A stretch of DNA of 64,000 nucleotides from Lentisalinibacter sediminis (GCF_040706615.1 NZ_JAPDRF010000003.1:682001-746000), one strand, 5' to 3'; shown: positions 8,829 to 18,244, numbered from the stretch's first letter. Notes: generated by a model from the letters alone, not told the origin. Program-made: numbers and translations.

Positions 8829-10019
8829 ATGAGCTTCATACAGCCCCCGACGGCGCGCGGACGCCGGCGCGCCAATCTCCTCTTGTCGATCGTCGTCCCG
8901 ATCCTGTGCTTCCTCGCGCCGCTGCCGGCCGCGGCGGCGCTCCCGGATATCCCCATACCCGCCCCACCGCAGCTGAACGCGGCGAGCTACGTACTCGTCG
9001 ACGCAGACAGCGGCACGGTGCTCGCAGATCGGGAGGCGGGCAAGCGGGTGGCGCCGGCGAGCCTGACCAAGCTCATGACCGCCTACGTGGTGTTCCATGC
9101 GCTGCGCGACGACCTCATCACCCTCGAGGAGGAAGCCGCGGTCAGCCGCAAGGCCTACCGCACGCCCGGCTCCCGCATGTTCATCGAGATCAACTCCCGC
9201 GTGAGCATCCAGGACCTGCTGATGGGCATGATCGTGCAGTCCGGCAACGATGCGAGCGTGGCGCTCGCCGAGCACATCGCCGGCTCCGAGGAAGTGTTCG
9301 CCGAAATGATGAACCGCTACGCCCAGGAGCTGGGCATGCTTGGCAGCCACTTCGAGAATGCCACCGGCCTGCCCGGCGAGAACCATTACACGACGGCGCG
9401 CGACATGGCCACGCTGGCCCGCGCTCTCATCAACGACTTCCCGGAGTACTACCGCTGGTACTCGGTGCGGGAGTTCACCTACAACGAGATCACCCAGCGC
9501 AACCGCAACCGGCTGCTCTGGCGCGACCCGACCGTGGACGGCTTCAAGACCGGTCACACGGACGCCGCCGGCTACTGCCTGGTGGCCTCCGCGGTGCGGG
9601 ACGACATGCGGCTGATCTCGGTGGTGATGGGATCGCCGAGTTCGCGGGTGCGCACCGATGCGAGTCAGGCCCTGCTCAATTACGGCTTCCGCTTCTTCGA
9701 GACCCACCGGCTGTTCGCCGCAGGCGACGTCGTGGAGACGGCGAAGGTGTGGAAGGGCGCCGTCGAGGCCGCTCAGCTGGGCGTCTCCCGCGACCTGTTC
9801 GTCACCATTCCGCGGGGCACCTACGACAGGCTGCAGCCGCTGGTGGAGATGCCGGCGACGGTGATCGCCCCGGTGGCCGAGGGCCAGACGCTGGGCGAAC
9901 TGCGCATCGAGCTGGACGATCAGCTGCTGGCTGCGATGCCACTGGCCGCCCTCGCCCCCGTCGCCGAAGGCACGTTCTGGCAGCGCCTCAGCGACGAGGT
10001 CATGCTCTGGTTCGAATGA
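8829..10019 (+). CDS. dacA: D-alanyl-D-alanine carboxypeptidase (PBP5/6 family)
   Basis: Trims the terminal D-Ala from pentapeptides in the periplasm. The 396-residue protein has a signal peptide ending near APLPAAAA, then a peptidase S11 domain with S78-L-T-K81, S138-G-N140 and a later KTG (FKTGHT). A C-terminal PBP5-type beta domain and a final amphipathic membrane-anchoring helix (FWQRLSDEVMLWF) follow. A TAGACT hexamer lies five bases before the ATG and no Shine-Dalgarno is visible, a weaker version of the leaderless pattern noted elsewhere. Confidence 0.95.
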   Translation: MSFIQPPTARGRRRANLLLSIVVPILCFLAPLPAAAALPDIPIPAPPQLNAASYVLVDADSGTVLADREAGKRVAPASLTKLMTAYVVFHALRDDLITLEEEAAVSRKAYRTPGSRMFIEINSRVSIQDLLMGMIVQSGNDASVALAEHIAGSEEVFAEMMNRYAQELGMLGSHFENATGLPGENHYTTARDMATLARALINDFPEYYRWYSVREFTYNEITQRNRNRLLWRDPTVDGFKTGHTDAAGYCLVASAVRDDMRLISVVMGSPSSRVRTDASQALLNYGFRFFETHRLFAAGDVVETAKVWKGAVEAAQLGVSRDLFVTIPRGTYDRLQPLVEMPATVIAPVAEGQTLGELRIELDDQLLAAMPLAALAPVAEGTFWQRLSDEVMLWFE

Positions 10020-10049
10020 GGACGCGCCCGGTGGGCGCGCGCGTGGACG

Positions 10050-10925
10050 ATGGCTGAAATACTGCCCAATGTGTGGCTCGACGGGGATATCGTCCCGGCC
10101 GCGCAGGCGCGGATATCACCCCTGGACCGGGGCTTTCTCTTCGGCGACGCGGTCTACGAGGCCATGCCGGTGTGCGGCGGCTGCGTAGTGGGCGAGTCCG
10201 GGCACCTGGCGCGCCTGGACCGCAGCCTGAGCGCCATCGGCATCCGCAACCCGGCCGACGAGTCCGGCTGGCGGCGCATATTCGCGCGTCTGGTGGAGGC
10301 CAACGGCGGCGGCGACATGTTCCTGTATCTGCAGGTGAGCCGCGGCGCCGATGCCGGCCGGGATCACCGCTTCCCGGCGGACACGGAACCGACGGTGCTG
10401 GCCATGGCCATGCCCTGGCGGCCGCCCAGGGAGACCGATTATCCGACCGGGGTGAACGCCGCGCTGGCGCCGGACCAACGCTGGGCCCGCTGCGACATCA
10501 AGTCCAACTCGTTGCTGGCCAACGTGCTCGCGCGCCAGGAGGCCGCGGAACGCGGCGCGGCGGAGGCCATCCTGCACCGGGACGGCTGGATCACCGAAGG
10601 GGCCGCCAGCACGATAGCAATCGTCACCGGCGACACCCTGCTGGCGCCGCCGCCGGATCCCTCGGTGCTACCGAGCGTGACGCTGCAGCTGGCCTGGGCG
10701 GTCGCCGAGTCCGAGGGCATCCCGCGCGCGCGGCGGCGCTTCACGGTGCAGGAGCTGCTGGAGGCCGACGAGGTCATCATGCTCGCCAGCAGTCGGGAAC
10801 TCGTGCCCGTGGGCCGGGTCGATGACATCACCATCGGCACGGGCGCGCCGGGGCCGCTGTGGCGGCGCCTGTTCCGCAGCTACCAGCAGACACACCACGG
10901 GCAGAGAGCCGAGACCCATGCATGA
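10050..10925 (+). CDS. dat: D-amino-acid aminotransferase, fold-type IV PLP enzyme
   Basis: Class IV aminotransferase. By context (next to dacA) and by its N-terminal WLDGDIVPAAQARISPLDRGFLFGD pattern it most likely interconverts D-Ala and D-Glu with their 2-oxo acids. The PLP lysine is K151 in RCDIKSNSLLANVL and the fold-IV glutamate is E183 in ITEGAAST. Branched-chain aminotransferase or aminodeoxychorismate lyase are alternatives in this fold, but the 291-residue length and neighbours favour D-amino-acid transfer. Its last 8 bp overlap ybeD. Confidence 0.85.
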   Translation: MAEILPNVWLDGDIVPAAQARISPLDRGFLFGDAVYEAMPVCGGCVVGESGHLARLDRSLSAIGIRNPADESGWRRIFARLVEANGGGDMFLYLQVSRGADAGRDHRFPADTEPTVLAMAMPWRPPRETDYPTGVNAALAPDQRWARCDIKSNSLLANVLARQEAAERGAAEAILHRDGWITEGAASTIAIVTGDTLLAPPPDPSVLPSVTLQLAWAVAESEGIPRARRRFTVQELLEADEVIMLASSRELVPVGRVDDITIGTGAPGPLWRRLFRSYQQTHHGQRAETHA

Positions 10926-11184
10926 GGACAGCCTCCTCGAGTTCCCCTGCGATTTCCCCATCAAGGTCATGGGCAGGGACGAGGACGACGACTTCCGCAG
11001 CGAGGCCGTGGCCATCGTCGAGGCGGAAGTCGGGCCGCTGCCCGCCGGCGCGGTGACCACCCAGCCGAGTCGCAACGGCCGTTTCCTCTCCGTCACGGTC
11101 ACCGTGCGTGCGGAGAGCCGCGCGCAGCTCGACTCGCTGTACCGGCGGCTGAGCAATCACGAGCGGGTGCTGGTGGTCCTGTGA
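10918..11184 (+). CDS. ybeD: YbeD family protein (DUF493), LipB-linked regulator
   Basis: Small 88-residue alpha/beta protein with the family pattern LEFPCDFPIKVMGRD at the N-terminus and LSNHERVLVVL at the C-terminus. The fold is ACT-like. The start inside the aminotransferase 3' end was chosen because it gives the family length. It lies between dat and lipB with overlaps on both sides (8 bp and 4 bp), the conserved dacA-ybeD-lipB arrangement. Biochemical role is not established. Confidence 0.9.
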   Translation: MHEDSLLEFPCDFPIKVMGRDEDDDFRSEAVAIVEAEVGPLPAGAVTTQPSRNGRFLSVTVTVRAESRAQLDSLYRRLSNHERVLVVL

Positions 11185-11843
11185 CGGCTGAACCGGTCAT
11201 CGCCCGCGACGGCGGCCGCACACTTGCCGTGCGGCGCCTGGGCCGGCGCGACTACGAGCCGCTCTGGCAGGCGATGCAGCGGCACACCGACGAACGCGAC
11301 GCCGACACGGGCGACGAGATCTGGTTCACCGAGCACCCGCCGGTCTTCACGCTGGGCCTCGCCGGCAGCCGCGAGCACGTCCTCGCGCCCGGGGACATCC
11401 CGGTGGTGCACATCGACCGGGGCGGCCAGGTCACCTATCACGGCCCGGGGCAGCTCATGATCTACCCGCTGATCGATATCCGCCGCGCCGGCATCGGGGT
11501 GCGCCGGCTGGTCTGCGCACTGGAGACCGCGGTGATCAGGATGGTGGCGCCGTTCGGCGTCGAGGCGGCGGGCCGACGCGACGCACCCGGCGTCTACGTG
11601 GACGGCCGCAAACTGGCGAGCATCGGCCTGCGTATCCGCCGCGGCGCCAGCTACCACGGCATGGCACTGAACGTGGACATGGACATGGAGCCCTTCTCCC
11701 GGATCAACCCCTGCGGCTACCAGGGCCTCGAGATGACCGACCTGGCGCGTCTGGGCGGACCCGCCGACCTGGATCAGGTGGCGGACCTGCTGCTCGAACC
11801 GCTGTGCGAGGAACTGGGCTTCGGAGCACCCGCCGCAGAGTAG
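11181..11843 (+). CDS. lipB: Octanoyl-(acyl-carrier-protein):protein N-octanoyltransferase
   Basis: Transfers octanoate from ACP to apo-lipoyl domains, such as GcvH encoded at 37.4 kb. The 220-residue protein has a GTG start sharing GTGA with the ybeD stop. Hallmarks are RGGQVTYHGPGQL near residue 80, K144 in DGRKLASIGLR, and the acyl-cysteine C178 in INPCGYQGLEM. lipA, which often follows lipB, is not here; convergent murU comes next instead. Confidence 0.97.
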   Translation: MTAEPVIARDGGRTLAVRRLGRRDYEPLWQAMQRHTDERDADTGDEIWFTEHPPVFTLGLAGSREHVLAPGDIPVVHIDRGGQVTYHGPGQLMIYPLIDIRRAGIGVRRLVCALETAVIRMVAPFGVEAAGRRDAPGVYVDGRKLASIGLRIRRGASYHGMALNVDMDMEPFSRINPCGYQGLEMTDLARLGGPADLDQVADLLLEPLCEELGFGAPAAE

Positions 11844-11868
11844 GCCCCGCCCCGGGACCCTCTGCGTC

Positions 11869-12546
11869 CTAGCGCGCCAGCCGCCGGCGCATCGCCGCCA
11901 GGCGGGCCGGCGTGCCCGGATCGTGCCAGGCACCCGTGTAGAGTTCGCCGCGGACCCGCCCGGCGGCCGCGTGCTCACGGATGAGCGGCGCGAGCGGGAA
12001 AATGCCCTCCTCCACACCGTCGAAGAATTCCGCCCGATAGCGGCCGATGCCCGAGTAGGTATGGCGCCGGCCGCCGCCGCCCACCAGGCCGCCCTGAAGG
12101 GAAAAGTCGCCCCGCGGGTTGTGCTCCGGGTTCGGCACCAGCACCAGCCACGCCACTGCATCGTCCAGGGGCGGCATTCGGCCGAAGTCGTAGTCGGTAT
12201 AAATATCGGCATTCACGACCCAGAACGGCTCGGCGCCCAGCAGCGGCAGCGCCCGGCGGATGCCGCCGCCGGTGTCGAGGGCCGTCTCTCCCTCCGCGCT
12301 GAAGACAAGGGTGACGCCGTAGCGGCTGCCCTGCCCCAGCCTGTCGACGATCTGCCCGCCGAGCCAGGCCAGGTTGATCACAATCTCCGTGACACCGGCG
12401 CGGGCCAGCGCGCGGATGTGGCGCTCGATCAGCGTCTCGCCGCCCGCCTCCACCAGCGGTTTGGGCACGGTGTCCGTCAGCGGCCGCAGCCGCTCGCCGC
12501 GACCGGCCGCCAGGATCATTGCCCGTGTCGTCCGCGTCGCGCTCAC
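11869..12546 (-). CDS. murU: N-acetylmuramate alpha-1-phosphate uridylyltransferase MurU
   Basis: Nucleotidyltransferase that turns MurNAc-1-P into UDP-MurNAc in the anabolic recycling route that bypasses fosfomycin-sensitive MurA. The N-terminal pyrophosphorylase loop MILAAGRGERLRPLTD (about residues 10-25) and PKPLVEAGG are clear, with the metal-binding NADIYTDYDF. I used the GTG that shares GTGA with the amgK stop, giving 225 residues, close to the family size. Generic mannose-1-phosphate guanylyltransferase annotation is the main alternative. The amgK neighbour and lptD context make MurU far more likely. Confidence 0.88.
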   Translation of the reverse strand: MSATRTTRAMILAAGRGERLRPLTDTVPKPLVEAGGETLIERHIRALARAGVTEIVINLAWLGGQIVDRLGQGSRYGVTLVFSAEGETALDTGGGIRRALPLLGAEPFWVVNADIYTDYDFGRMPPLDDAVAWLVLVPNPEHNPRGDFSLQGGLVGGGGRRHTYSGIGRYRAEFFDGVEEGIFPLAPLIREHAAAGRVRGELYTGAWHDPGTPARLAAMRRRLAR

Positions 12547-13562
12547 GGGGCGCGCCCCGGCAGCGCGGGCAGCACCCGCTCGGCAATCAGGGCGCAGAGC
12601 CACTCGAGTTCCGGATAGTCGGCGCGGAGCTCGGCCACGTAGGCGAGCGTGCGGGGCACGTCCGCCAGGTAGCCGGGCTTGCCGTCCCGGTGCCAGAGCC
12701 GGGCGAAGATGCCGGCCGCCTTGAGATGTCGCTGCACGCCCATCAGGTCGAAGGCGCGCAGGAACCCCCCGTCTTCGTCGCCGGCCTCGTCGCCGGCGCG
12801 CAGACCCGCGGCACGCGCCTCCTGACGGTACACGTCCACCCAGGCAAGGACCCGCTGCCGCGGCCAGGTGATATAGCAGTCCTTCAGCAGCGAGACCAGG
12901 TCGTAGGTGACGGGGCCGTGCATGGCATCCTGGAAATCGAGGATGCCGGGCGGTTCGGCGGTCACCATGAGGTTGCGGGAGTGATAGTCCCGATGGACGA
13001 ATACTGCTGGCTGGGCCACGGCGTTCGCGGCGAGCCGCTCCGTGACCTCGCGCCAGGCGGTCGCATCGGCCACGGACCAGTCGAGCCCGAGGTGCCGCTG
13101 GCAGAGCCAGTCCCGGAACAATGCCATCTCCGTATGCAGGAACGCATGGTCGTAGGGCGGCAGCTCGTCCACATGGCGGGCGCCGCCGCGCTGCAGCCGC
13201 ACCAGCGCGCGGATGGCGGCTCCGTACAGTCGGTCGGCCTCGCCGGGCTCTGCCTCGAGGCGGTGCAGATAGAGCTCGTCGCCGAGATCGGTGAGCAGCA
13301 GGAATCCGGCATCGAGGTCAGCGTGCAGGACCCGCGGTGCCGTGAGCCCGATGGCCTGCAGCCAGCCGGCGATCCGCAGGAACGGTTCGCTGTCCTCGCG
13401 CGCCGGCGGCGCATCCATCGCGACGTAGCTTTGACCGCCGCTCCGTACCCGGAAGTAGCGGCGGAAACTCGCATCGGCCGATGCCGGCCGCAGGTCGTCG
13501 ACGGTCATCCCGCAGTCGCGGACGAGCCATTCCTCGAGCTCGCGAAGCCTGTCGTCACGCAA
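12543..13562 (-). CDS. amgK: Anomeric MurNAc/GlcNAc kinase AmgK
   Basis: Phosphorylates the anomeric carbon of MurNAc/GlcNAc to feed MurU. It belongs to the aminoglycoside-phosphotransferase fold, with the catalytic Brenner motif H190-R-D192 (VHRDYHSRNLMV) and the metal-binding D209-F-Q-D212 loop. The start appears to be TTG, preceded by GGAG about ten bases upstream, and gives 339 residues. The gene is divergent from lptD with a 71-bp gap and overlaps murU by 4 bp. The kinase fold alone would be read as antibiotic resistance, but context argues for sugar recycling. Confidence 0.88.
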   Translation of the reverse strand: MRDDRLRELEEWLVRDCGMTVDDLRPASADASFRRYFRVRSGGQSYVAMDAPPAREDSEPFLRIAGWLQAIGLTAPRVLHADLDAGFLLLTDLGDELYLHRLEAEPGEADRLYGAAIRALVRLQRGGARHVDELPPYDHAFLHTEMALFRDWLCQRHLGLDWSVADATAWREVTERLAANAVAQPAVFVHRDYHSRNLMVTAEPPGILDFQDAMHGPVTYDLVSLLKDCYITWPRQRVLAWVDVYRQEARAAGLRAGDEAGDEDGGFLRAFDLMGVQRHLKAAGIFARLWHRDGKPGYLADVPRTLAYVAELRADYPELEWLCALIAERVLPALPGRAP

Positions 13563-13633
13563 TGCCGGGGTACTCCGTTACGGGACCGCCACGGGGCCCT
13601 GAGGCCGCGCCAGCCGGCGGATCGGCCGGTTTG

Positions 13634-15916
13634 ATGGGGTCGGGAAACTGTGCGAAGGTAGCAAAAAATCACGAGCGAGTTCATCCCACCTTGCTGCCCA
13701 GTACGCTCCGCCTCGCCGCAATGGCCTGCCTGCTCGTTGCGACCTCTCTGCCTGCGCGCGCGCAGGATCGGCTGGACTGTCAGGCGGACCCGGTGGCGGC
13801 CCCGTCCGCCACGGACGCCGCCACGGCCGATGTCTCGACGGAGACTGCTGATCCCGAAGCCGGCGACAAGGAGCTGCGGCTGCAGGCCGGCGCGGCCGAG
13901 CTCGCGCTGGGCGGCGGTGCCTCGCTGAGCGGTGGCGTGAGGCTGCAGCGCTCCGGCTTCCTGCTGGAGGCCGAGCAGGCCGACTATGATCCTGCCCTGC
14001 GTGCCCTCAGCCTCGCCGGCGCCGTTCGCTACGGCGGGCCCGACGCGGACGTGGAGAGCGACCTCGCCCGCTTCAGCTACGACGAGGGCCTGATCCGCTT
14101 CGAGGACGCCCGCTTCGGCCTCGCCGCCCGCAGCTCCCGCGGCGAGGCCGGGCTGCTGCAGATCGAACGCTCCGGGCTACTTACTCTCGAAGACGTGAGC
14201 TACACCACCTGCCCGCCGGGCAAGGACGACTGGCAGCTGCTCGGCGATCGCATCCGGCTGGATACGGCCGAGGGCGTGGGCACCGCCCGCGACGTGAAGC
14301 TGGAATTCCAGGGCGTGCCGATCCTGTACGCCCCATGGCTGTCTTTCCCGATCAGCCCGGCACGCAAGTCCGGCTTCCTGATCCCGGACATCGGCAGCAG
14401 CGGGCGCAACGGCACGGACGTGAGCGTCCCCTATTACTGGAATATCGCCCCGAACTACGACGCCACCATCACGCCGCGGCTGCTGACCCGGCGGGGCCTG
14501 CAACTCAACACCGAGCTGCGCGTGCTCACCGGCTCGAGCGACGGCACGGCCGACCTCGAGTATCTTCCCGGCGACGACGAGACCGGCGAGGACCGCGTCT
14601 ACCTCCGCCTGGCGGATCGCACCATCATCGCCGACCGGTGGCGGGCGCTTCTGGACGTGCGCAACGTCTCCGACGACAACTATTTCGAGGATCTGGGCGG
14701 CAGCCTCAGCGAGGCCAGCACCACCCACCTGAACCAGAGCCTGCGCTTCGACTACCCGGGCCGACACTGGTACCTCGCCGCCGACTTCCGCATCTTCCAG
14801 ACCATCGATTCGACCATCACCGCAGAGGAGGAGCCCTATCGCCAGCTGCCGCGGCTGATCGCCTCCGGCGACTGGCCATCGACGGGAACGGGACCGTCGT
14901 GGGGCATCGACTCGGAGCTGGCCTATTTCGACCGGGACGCCGGCGTCACCGGCTGGCGGCTGAACGCCCGGCCCCGTTTCGAATACTCGATCGAGCGGCC
15001 CGGACTGTACCTGCGCCCCGGCATCGAGGTGGACCACACGGCCTACGGCCTCACCCAGACGGCCCCGGGAGACGGGGACGCCCCGAGCCGTACGGTGCCG
15101 CTGTTCAGCGTGGACGCCGGGGCCACCTTCGAGCGGAACATCGACGATCGGGGCTGGATACAGACGCTGGAGCCGCGGGTGCTGTACGTGCACGTGCCCT
15201 ACACGGCCCAGCAGGACCTGCCGGTATTCGACACCATCGAGCCGGACCTGAACCTGGTTCAGGTCTTTCGCAAGAACCGCTTCGTCGGGCCGGACCGGCT
15301 GGCCGATACCGACCAGATTGCCCTGGGCGTGACCACGCGCCTGTTCGACGCGGCCACCGGCCGCCAGCTGCTGCGCGCCACCATCGGCCAGACCCGCTAC
15401 CTGAGCGACCAGGGCGTGACCCTGCCGGGGCTGGATCCCGTCTCCGCCGACTCGTCGGACTACATCGCCGAGCTCGGCTTCGACGTGTACGGCAACTGGA
15501 ACCTGGACCTCGGCCACCAGTGGAACTCGGACACCGACACGACCACGCGCTCGGAGATCCGGCTGCAGTACCGCCCGGAGGACGACCGGGTGCTCAATTT
15601 CTCCTACCGTTTCCGCCGCGGCTCCATCGAGCAGGCGGACGTGTCATGGAGCTGGCCGATGGGCGAGCGCTGGAATCTCGTCGGTCGCTACAACTACTCC
15701 CTGCGCGATGACACGACGCTCGAGCGCTTCGTCGGTGTGGAGTACGAAAGCTGCTGCTGGAGCATCCGGCTCGTCACCCGCCGCTACATCAGCCGCCGGG
15801 ACCGCACCGCCGATTCGTCCATCGCCATCCAGCTGGAACTGAAGGGCCTGACCAGTGTCGGAGACCCTGCAGACGAGCTCCTGGAACGTGGTATTCTGGG
15901 CTATTCACGTGACTGA
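13634..15916 (+). CDS. lptD: LPS-assembly protein LptD
   Basis: Outer-membrane beta-barrel that inserts lipopolysaccharide into the outer leaflet with LptE. The product is about 760 residues, with a signal peptide ending at LPARAQ-D. It continues with an OstA-type beta-jellyroll (about residues 75-230) and a large C-terminal barrel. The barrel entry has PYYWNIAPNYDATITPRLLT, a typical LptD segment. Paired cysteines are visible (LDCQ, TTCPP, ESCCW). The start is uncertain: ATG 13634 lacks a good ribosome site, and TTG 13691 would give a more compact signal peptide. Confidence 0.93.
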   Translation: MGSGNCAKVAKNHERVHPTLLPSTLRLAAMACLLVATSLPARAQDRLDCQADPVAAPSATDAATADVSTETADPEAGDKELRLQAGAAELALGGGASLSGGVRLQRSGFLLEAEQADYDPALRALSLAGAVRYGGPDADVESDLARFSYDEGLIRFEDARFGLAARSSRGEAGLLQIERSGLLTLEDVSYTTCPPGKDDWQLLGDRIRLDTAEGVGTARDVKLEFQGVPILYAPWLSFPISPARKSGFLIPDIGSSGRNGTDVSVPYYWNIAPNYDATITPRLLTRRGLQLNTELRVLTGSSDGTADLEYLPGDDETGEDRVYLRLADRTIIADRWRALLDVRNVSDDNYFEDLGGSLSEASTTHLNQSLRFDYPGRHWYLAADFRIFQTIDSTITAEEEPYRQLPRLIASGDWPSTGTGPSWGIDSELAYFDRDAGVTGWRLNARPRFEYSIERPGLYLRPGIEVDHTAYGLTQTAPGDGDAPSRTVPLFSVDAGATFERNIDDRGWIQTLEPRVLYVHVPYTAQQDLPVFDTIEPDLNLVQVFRKNRFVGPDRLADTDQIALGVTTRLFDAATGRQLLRATIGQTRYLSDQGVTLPGLDPVSADSSDYIAELGFDVYGNWNLDLGHQWNSDTDTTTRSEIRLQYRPEDDRVLNFSYRFRRGSIEQADVSWSWPMGERWNLVGRYNYSLRDDTTLERFVGVEYESCCWSIRLVTRRYISRRDRTADSSIAIQLELKGLTSVGDPADELLERGILGYSRD
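15883..15909 (+). promoter_or_regulatory. Candidate sigma-E promoter for surA inside the lptD 3' end
   Basis: GGAACGT (15883-15889), exactly 15 bp, then TCACG (15905-15909). This resembles the envelope-stress sigma-E consensus GGAACTT-N15-TCAAA. The predicted start is about 15915, placing the surA ATG some 27 nt downstream. It is read by eye, and no second site was found to corroborate it. Confidence 0.35.
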
Positions 15917-15941
15917 ACACTCTCACGCCCCTTTCATTCCT

Positions 15942-17237
15942 ATGTACAGAACCGTATCCCTGACAATCTCGTTCGGGGTCCTCGCCTTCCTGCTCCCGGC
16001 GCTGGCCGGCGCCCAGGACAGCGAGCGCCTCGACAGCATCGTGGCCGTCGTCAACGAGGGCGTCGTGCTGGAGAGCGAACTCGACACCCAGACCGAGCTG
16101 GTGCTCGCGCGGCTGCAGGAACAGAGCGTCCAGCTGCCGCCTCAGGAGGTGCTGCGCGACCAGATCCTCGAGCGGCTGATCATCGACCGCATCCAGCTCC
16201 AGCGGGCCGAGCGCATCGGCATCCGCATCTCCGACGAGATGCTGAACAGCGCGCTGGCCGACGTCGCGCGGCGCAACAGCATGTCCTTCGCAGACCTGCC
16301 CGCGGCGCTGGCAGCCCAGGGCATCGACTACACGATGTACCGGGAGGAGATGCGCGACCAGCTCGTCCTGGAACAGCTCCGCCAGGTGGACGTGATGAGC
16401 CGCATCAACGTCTCCGACCGCGAGATCAACCGCTGTCTCGAGAACCTGGAGGCCAACGTGGGCGCGAACTCCGAGTTCGACATCTCCCACATCCTGATCA
16501 GCGTGCCCGCCAATGCCACCGCGGACCAGTTTCGCGAGGCCGAGGTGGAGGCCCGCCGGCTGTACGACGAGCTGCAGGACGGCGCCGACTTCGCGAAGGC
16601 GGCGGTGAGCTATTCCGACGCCCAGAACGCGCTGGAAGGCGGCAACCTGGGCTGGCGCAAGGGCACCCAGCTGCCCACCCTGTTCACCGGCGTCGTCGAG
16701 AACCTCTCCCCCGGCGAGATCGCCGAGCCCATACGCAACGCGAGCGGCTTCCACATCATCAAGCTGAACGACGCGCGCGGCGCCATCGCCCGCAGCGAGG
16801 TTAACCAGTCGCGCATCCGCCACATCCTTGTCCGGCCCGACGAGATCGTCGACGATGCCACCGCGCGCCAGCAGCTCGTCGAACTGCGCGAGCGCATCCT
16901 GGCCGGCGAGAGCTTCGGCGACCTGGCTCAGCTGAACTCGGCCGACCCGGGATCCGCGGCCGAGGGCGGCGATCTCGGCTGGACCTCGCCAGGTACCTTC
17001 GTGCCCGAATTCGCCGAGGTGGCGGACTCGCTCGAGATCGGCGAGCTGAGCGAACCGTTCCGCTCCCGCTTCGGCTGGCACATCCTGGAGGTCACCGACC
17101 GCCGCGTCTACGACAACACGGCCGAGGTGCGAGAGCGCAACTGTGTGAACAGCATCCGGGCCGGCAAGCTGGAGGAGGAGACTCAGCTGTGGCTGCGGCG
17201 CATGCGCGACGAGGCCTTCGTCGACAAACGAATCTGA
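15942..17237 (+). CDS. surA: Periplasmic chaperone and peptidyl-prolyl isomerase SurA
   Basis: Chaperone for unfolded outer-membrane proteins, including LptD encoded just upstream. The ATG at 15942 gives 431 residues (E. coli 428) and a clean signal peptide MYRTVSLTIS...LAGAQ-D. The N-terminal SurA domain begins DSIVAVVNEGVVLESELD. Two parvulin domains follow, at about residues 170-270 (FDISHILISVP; GGNLGWRKGTQLP) and 285-385 (SRIRHILVRPDEIV; GGDLGWTSPGTFVPEF). It follows lptD by 25 bp and precedes pdxA by 7 bp. Confidence 0.97.
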   Translation: MYRTVSLTISFGVLAFLLPALAGAQDSERLDSIVAVVNEGVVLESELDTQTELVLARLQEQSVQLPPQEVLRDQILERLIIDRIQLQRAERIGIRISDEMLNSALADVARRNSMSFADLPAALAAQGIDYTMYREEMRDQLVLEQLRQVDVMSRINVSDREINRCLENLEANVGANSEFDISHILISVPANATADQFREAEVEARRLYDELQDGADFAKAAVSYSDAQNALEGGNLGWRKGTQLPTLFTGVVENLSPGEIAEPIRNASGFHIIKLNDARGAIARSEVNQSRIRHILVRPDEIVDDATARQQLVELRERILAGESFGDLAQLNSADPGSAAEGGDLGWTSPGTFVPEFAEVADSLEIGELSEPFRSRFGWHILEVTDRRVYDNTAEVRERNCVNSIRAGKLEEETQLWLRRMRDEAFVDKRI

Positions 17238-17244
17238 GGCGGCC

Positions 17245-18237
17245 GTGGCCGCCGCACCCCCACGACTGGTGCTGACGGCCGGCGAGCCGGCCGGCATCGG
17301 GCCCGACATCTGCCTCATGCTCGCGGCGGGGCCGCTGCCCGCGGAGACGGTGCTGGTCGGCGACCGGCGCCAGCTGGCCGGGCGGGCCGCCGCGCTGGGC
17401 ATCGACGTGGTGCTGCCCGAGTACCAGCGAGGCGAACCCCGACGGGGCGGCCATACGCCCGGCGATATCCCGGTGATGTCGTTCCCGCTGCCGAATATCG
17501 AGTGCTGCGGCACGCCGGACCCGGCCAACGCCAGCGCGCTGCTGGCCGGGCTGGAGTGGGCGGCCCGAGCCTGCCTGGACGGCGAGTTCGACGCCCTGGT
17601 GACCGCGCCCCTGCAGAAGAGCGTCATCAACGAGGCCGGGCTGTCCTTCAGCGGCCACACCGAGTTTCTGGCCGAGGCCACCGGGGCACCGCTGCCGGTG
17701 ATGATGCTCGCCACCGACGAACTCCGCATCGCGCTGGCGACCACCCACCTGCCGCTGGCCGACGTCCCGGCGGCGATCACGGCCGAACGTCTCACCCAGG
17801 TCATCGACGTGCTGCACGGCGACCTGCGCCGGCGGTTCGGCATCGAGCAGCCAAAGATCCGGGTCTGCGCCCTGAATCCGCATGCCGGCGAGGCGGGCCA
17901 CCTGGGCCGCGAGGAGATCGACGTGATCGGGCCGGCGCTGGACGAGCTCCGGGCACGGGGGGTCGCCATCGAGGGCCCGGTCTCCGCCGACACCGCTTTC
18001 CTCGACACCGCCGGCAAGGCCGATGCGGTGCTCGCGATGTACCACGACCAGGGTCTGCCGGTCATCAAGTACGCCGGCTTCGGCAAGGCCGTTAACGTCA
18101 CGCTCGGCCTGCCCATCGTGCGCACTTCGGTGGACCACGGCACCGCCCTCGGGCTGGCCGGAACCGGCCGCGCCGACGCGGCCAGCCTCGGTGTCGCGCT
18201 GCGCTACGCCGCCGAGCTCGCCGGGCGCGGCGGATGA
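17245..18237 (+). CDS. pdxA: 4-hydroxythreonine-4-phosphate dehydrogenase
   Basis: NAD-dependent oxidation/decarboxylation step of DXP-dependent pyridoxal phosphate synthesis. The 330-residue product begins with a GTG codon; the family motif LTAGEPAGIGPDI is at residues 9-21. Metal-ligand segments SGHTEFLAE, LNPHAGEAGHLG and MYHDQGLPVIKY are all present. It fits the conserved surA-pdxA-rsmA-apaGH order. Several PLP enzymes in the window (gcvP, kynU, dat) depend on this cofactor. Confidence 0.96.
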   Translation: MAAAPPRLVLTAGEPAGIGPDICLMLAAGPLPAETVLVGDRRQLAGRAAALGIDVVLPEYQRGEPRRGGHTPGDIPVMSFPLPNIECCGTPDPANASALLAGLEWAARACLDGEFDALVTAPLQKSVINEAGLSFSGHTEFLAEATGAPLPVMMLATDELRIALATTHLPLADVPAAITAERLTQVIDVLHGDLRRRFGIEQPKIRVCALNPHAGEAGHLGREEIDVIGPALDELRARGVAIEGPVSADTAFLDTAGKADAVLAMYHDQGLPVIKYAGFGKAVNVTLGLPIVRTSVDHGTALGLAGTGRADAASLGVALRYAAELAGRGG

Positions 18238-18244
18238 GAGCACG

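Noticed and set aside
12543..13562. Aminoglycoside resistance phosphotransferase
   Set aside because: Kinase fold is shared, but adjacency and 4-bp overlap with murU beside lptD identify AmgK sugar kinase.
13640..13675. Sigma-E promoter upstream of lptD (GGAAACT ... TCACG)
   Set aside because: Spacer is about 19 bp and the -35 has an insertion; it would also lie downstream of the best ATG. Not convincing.
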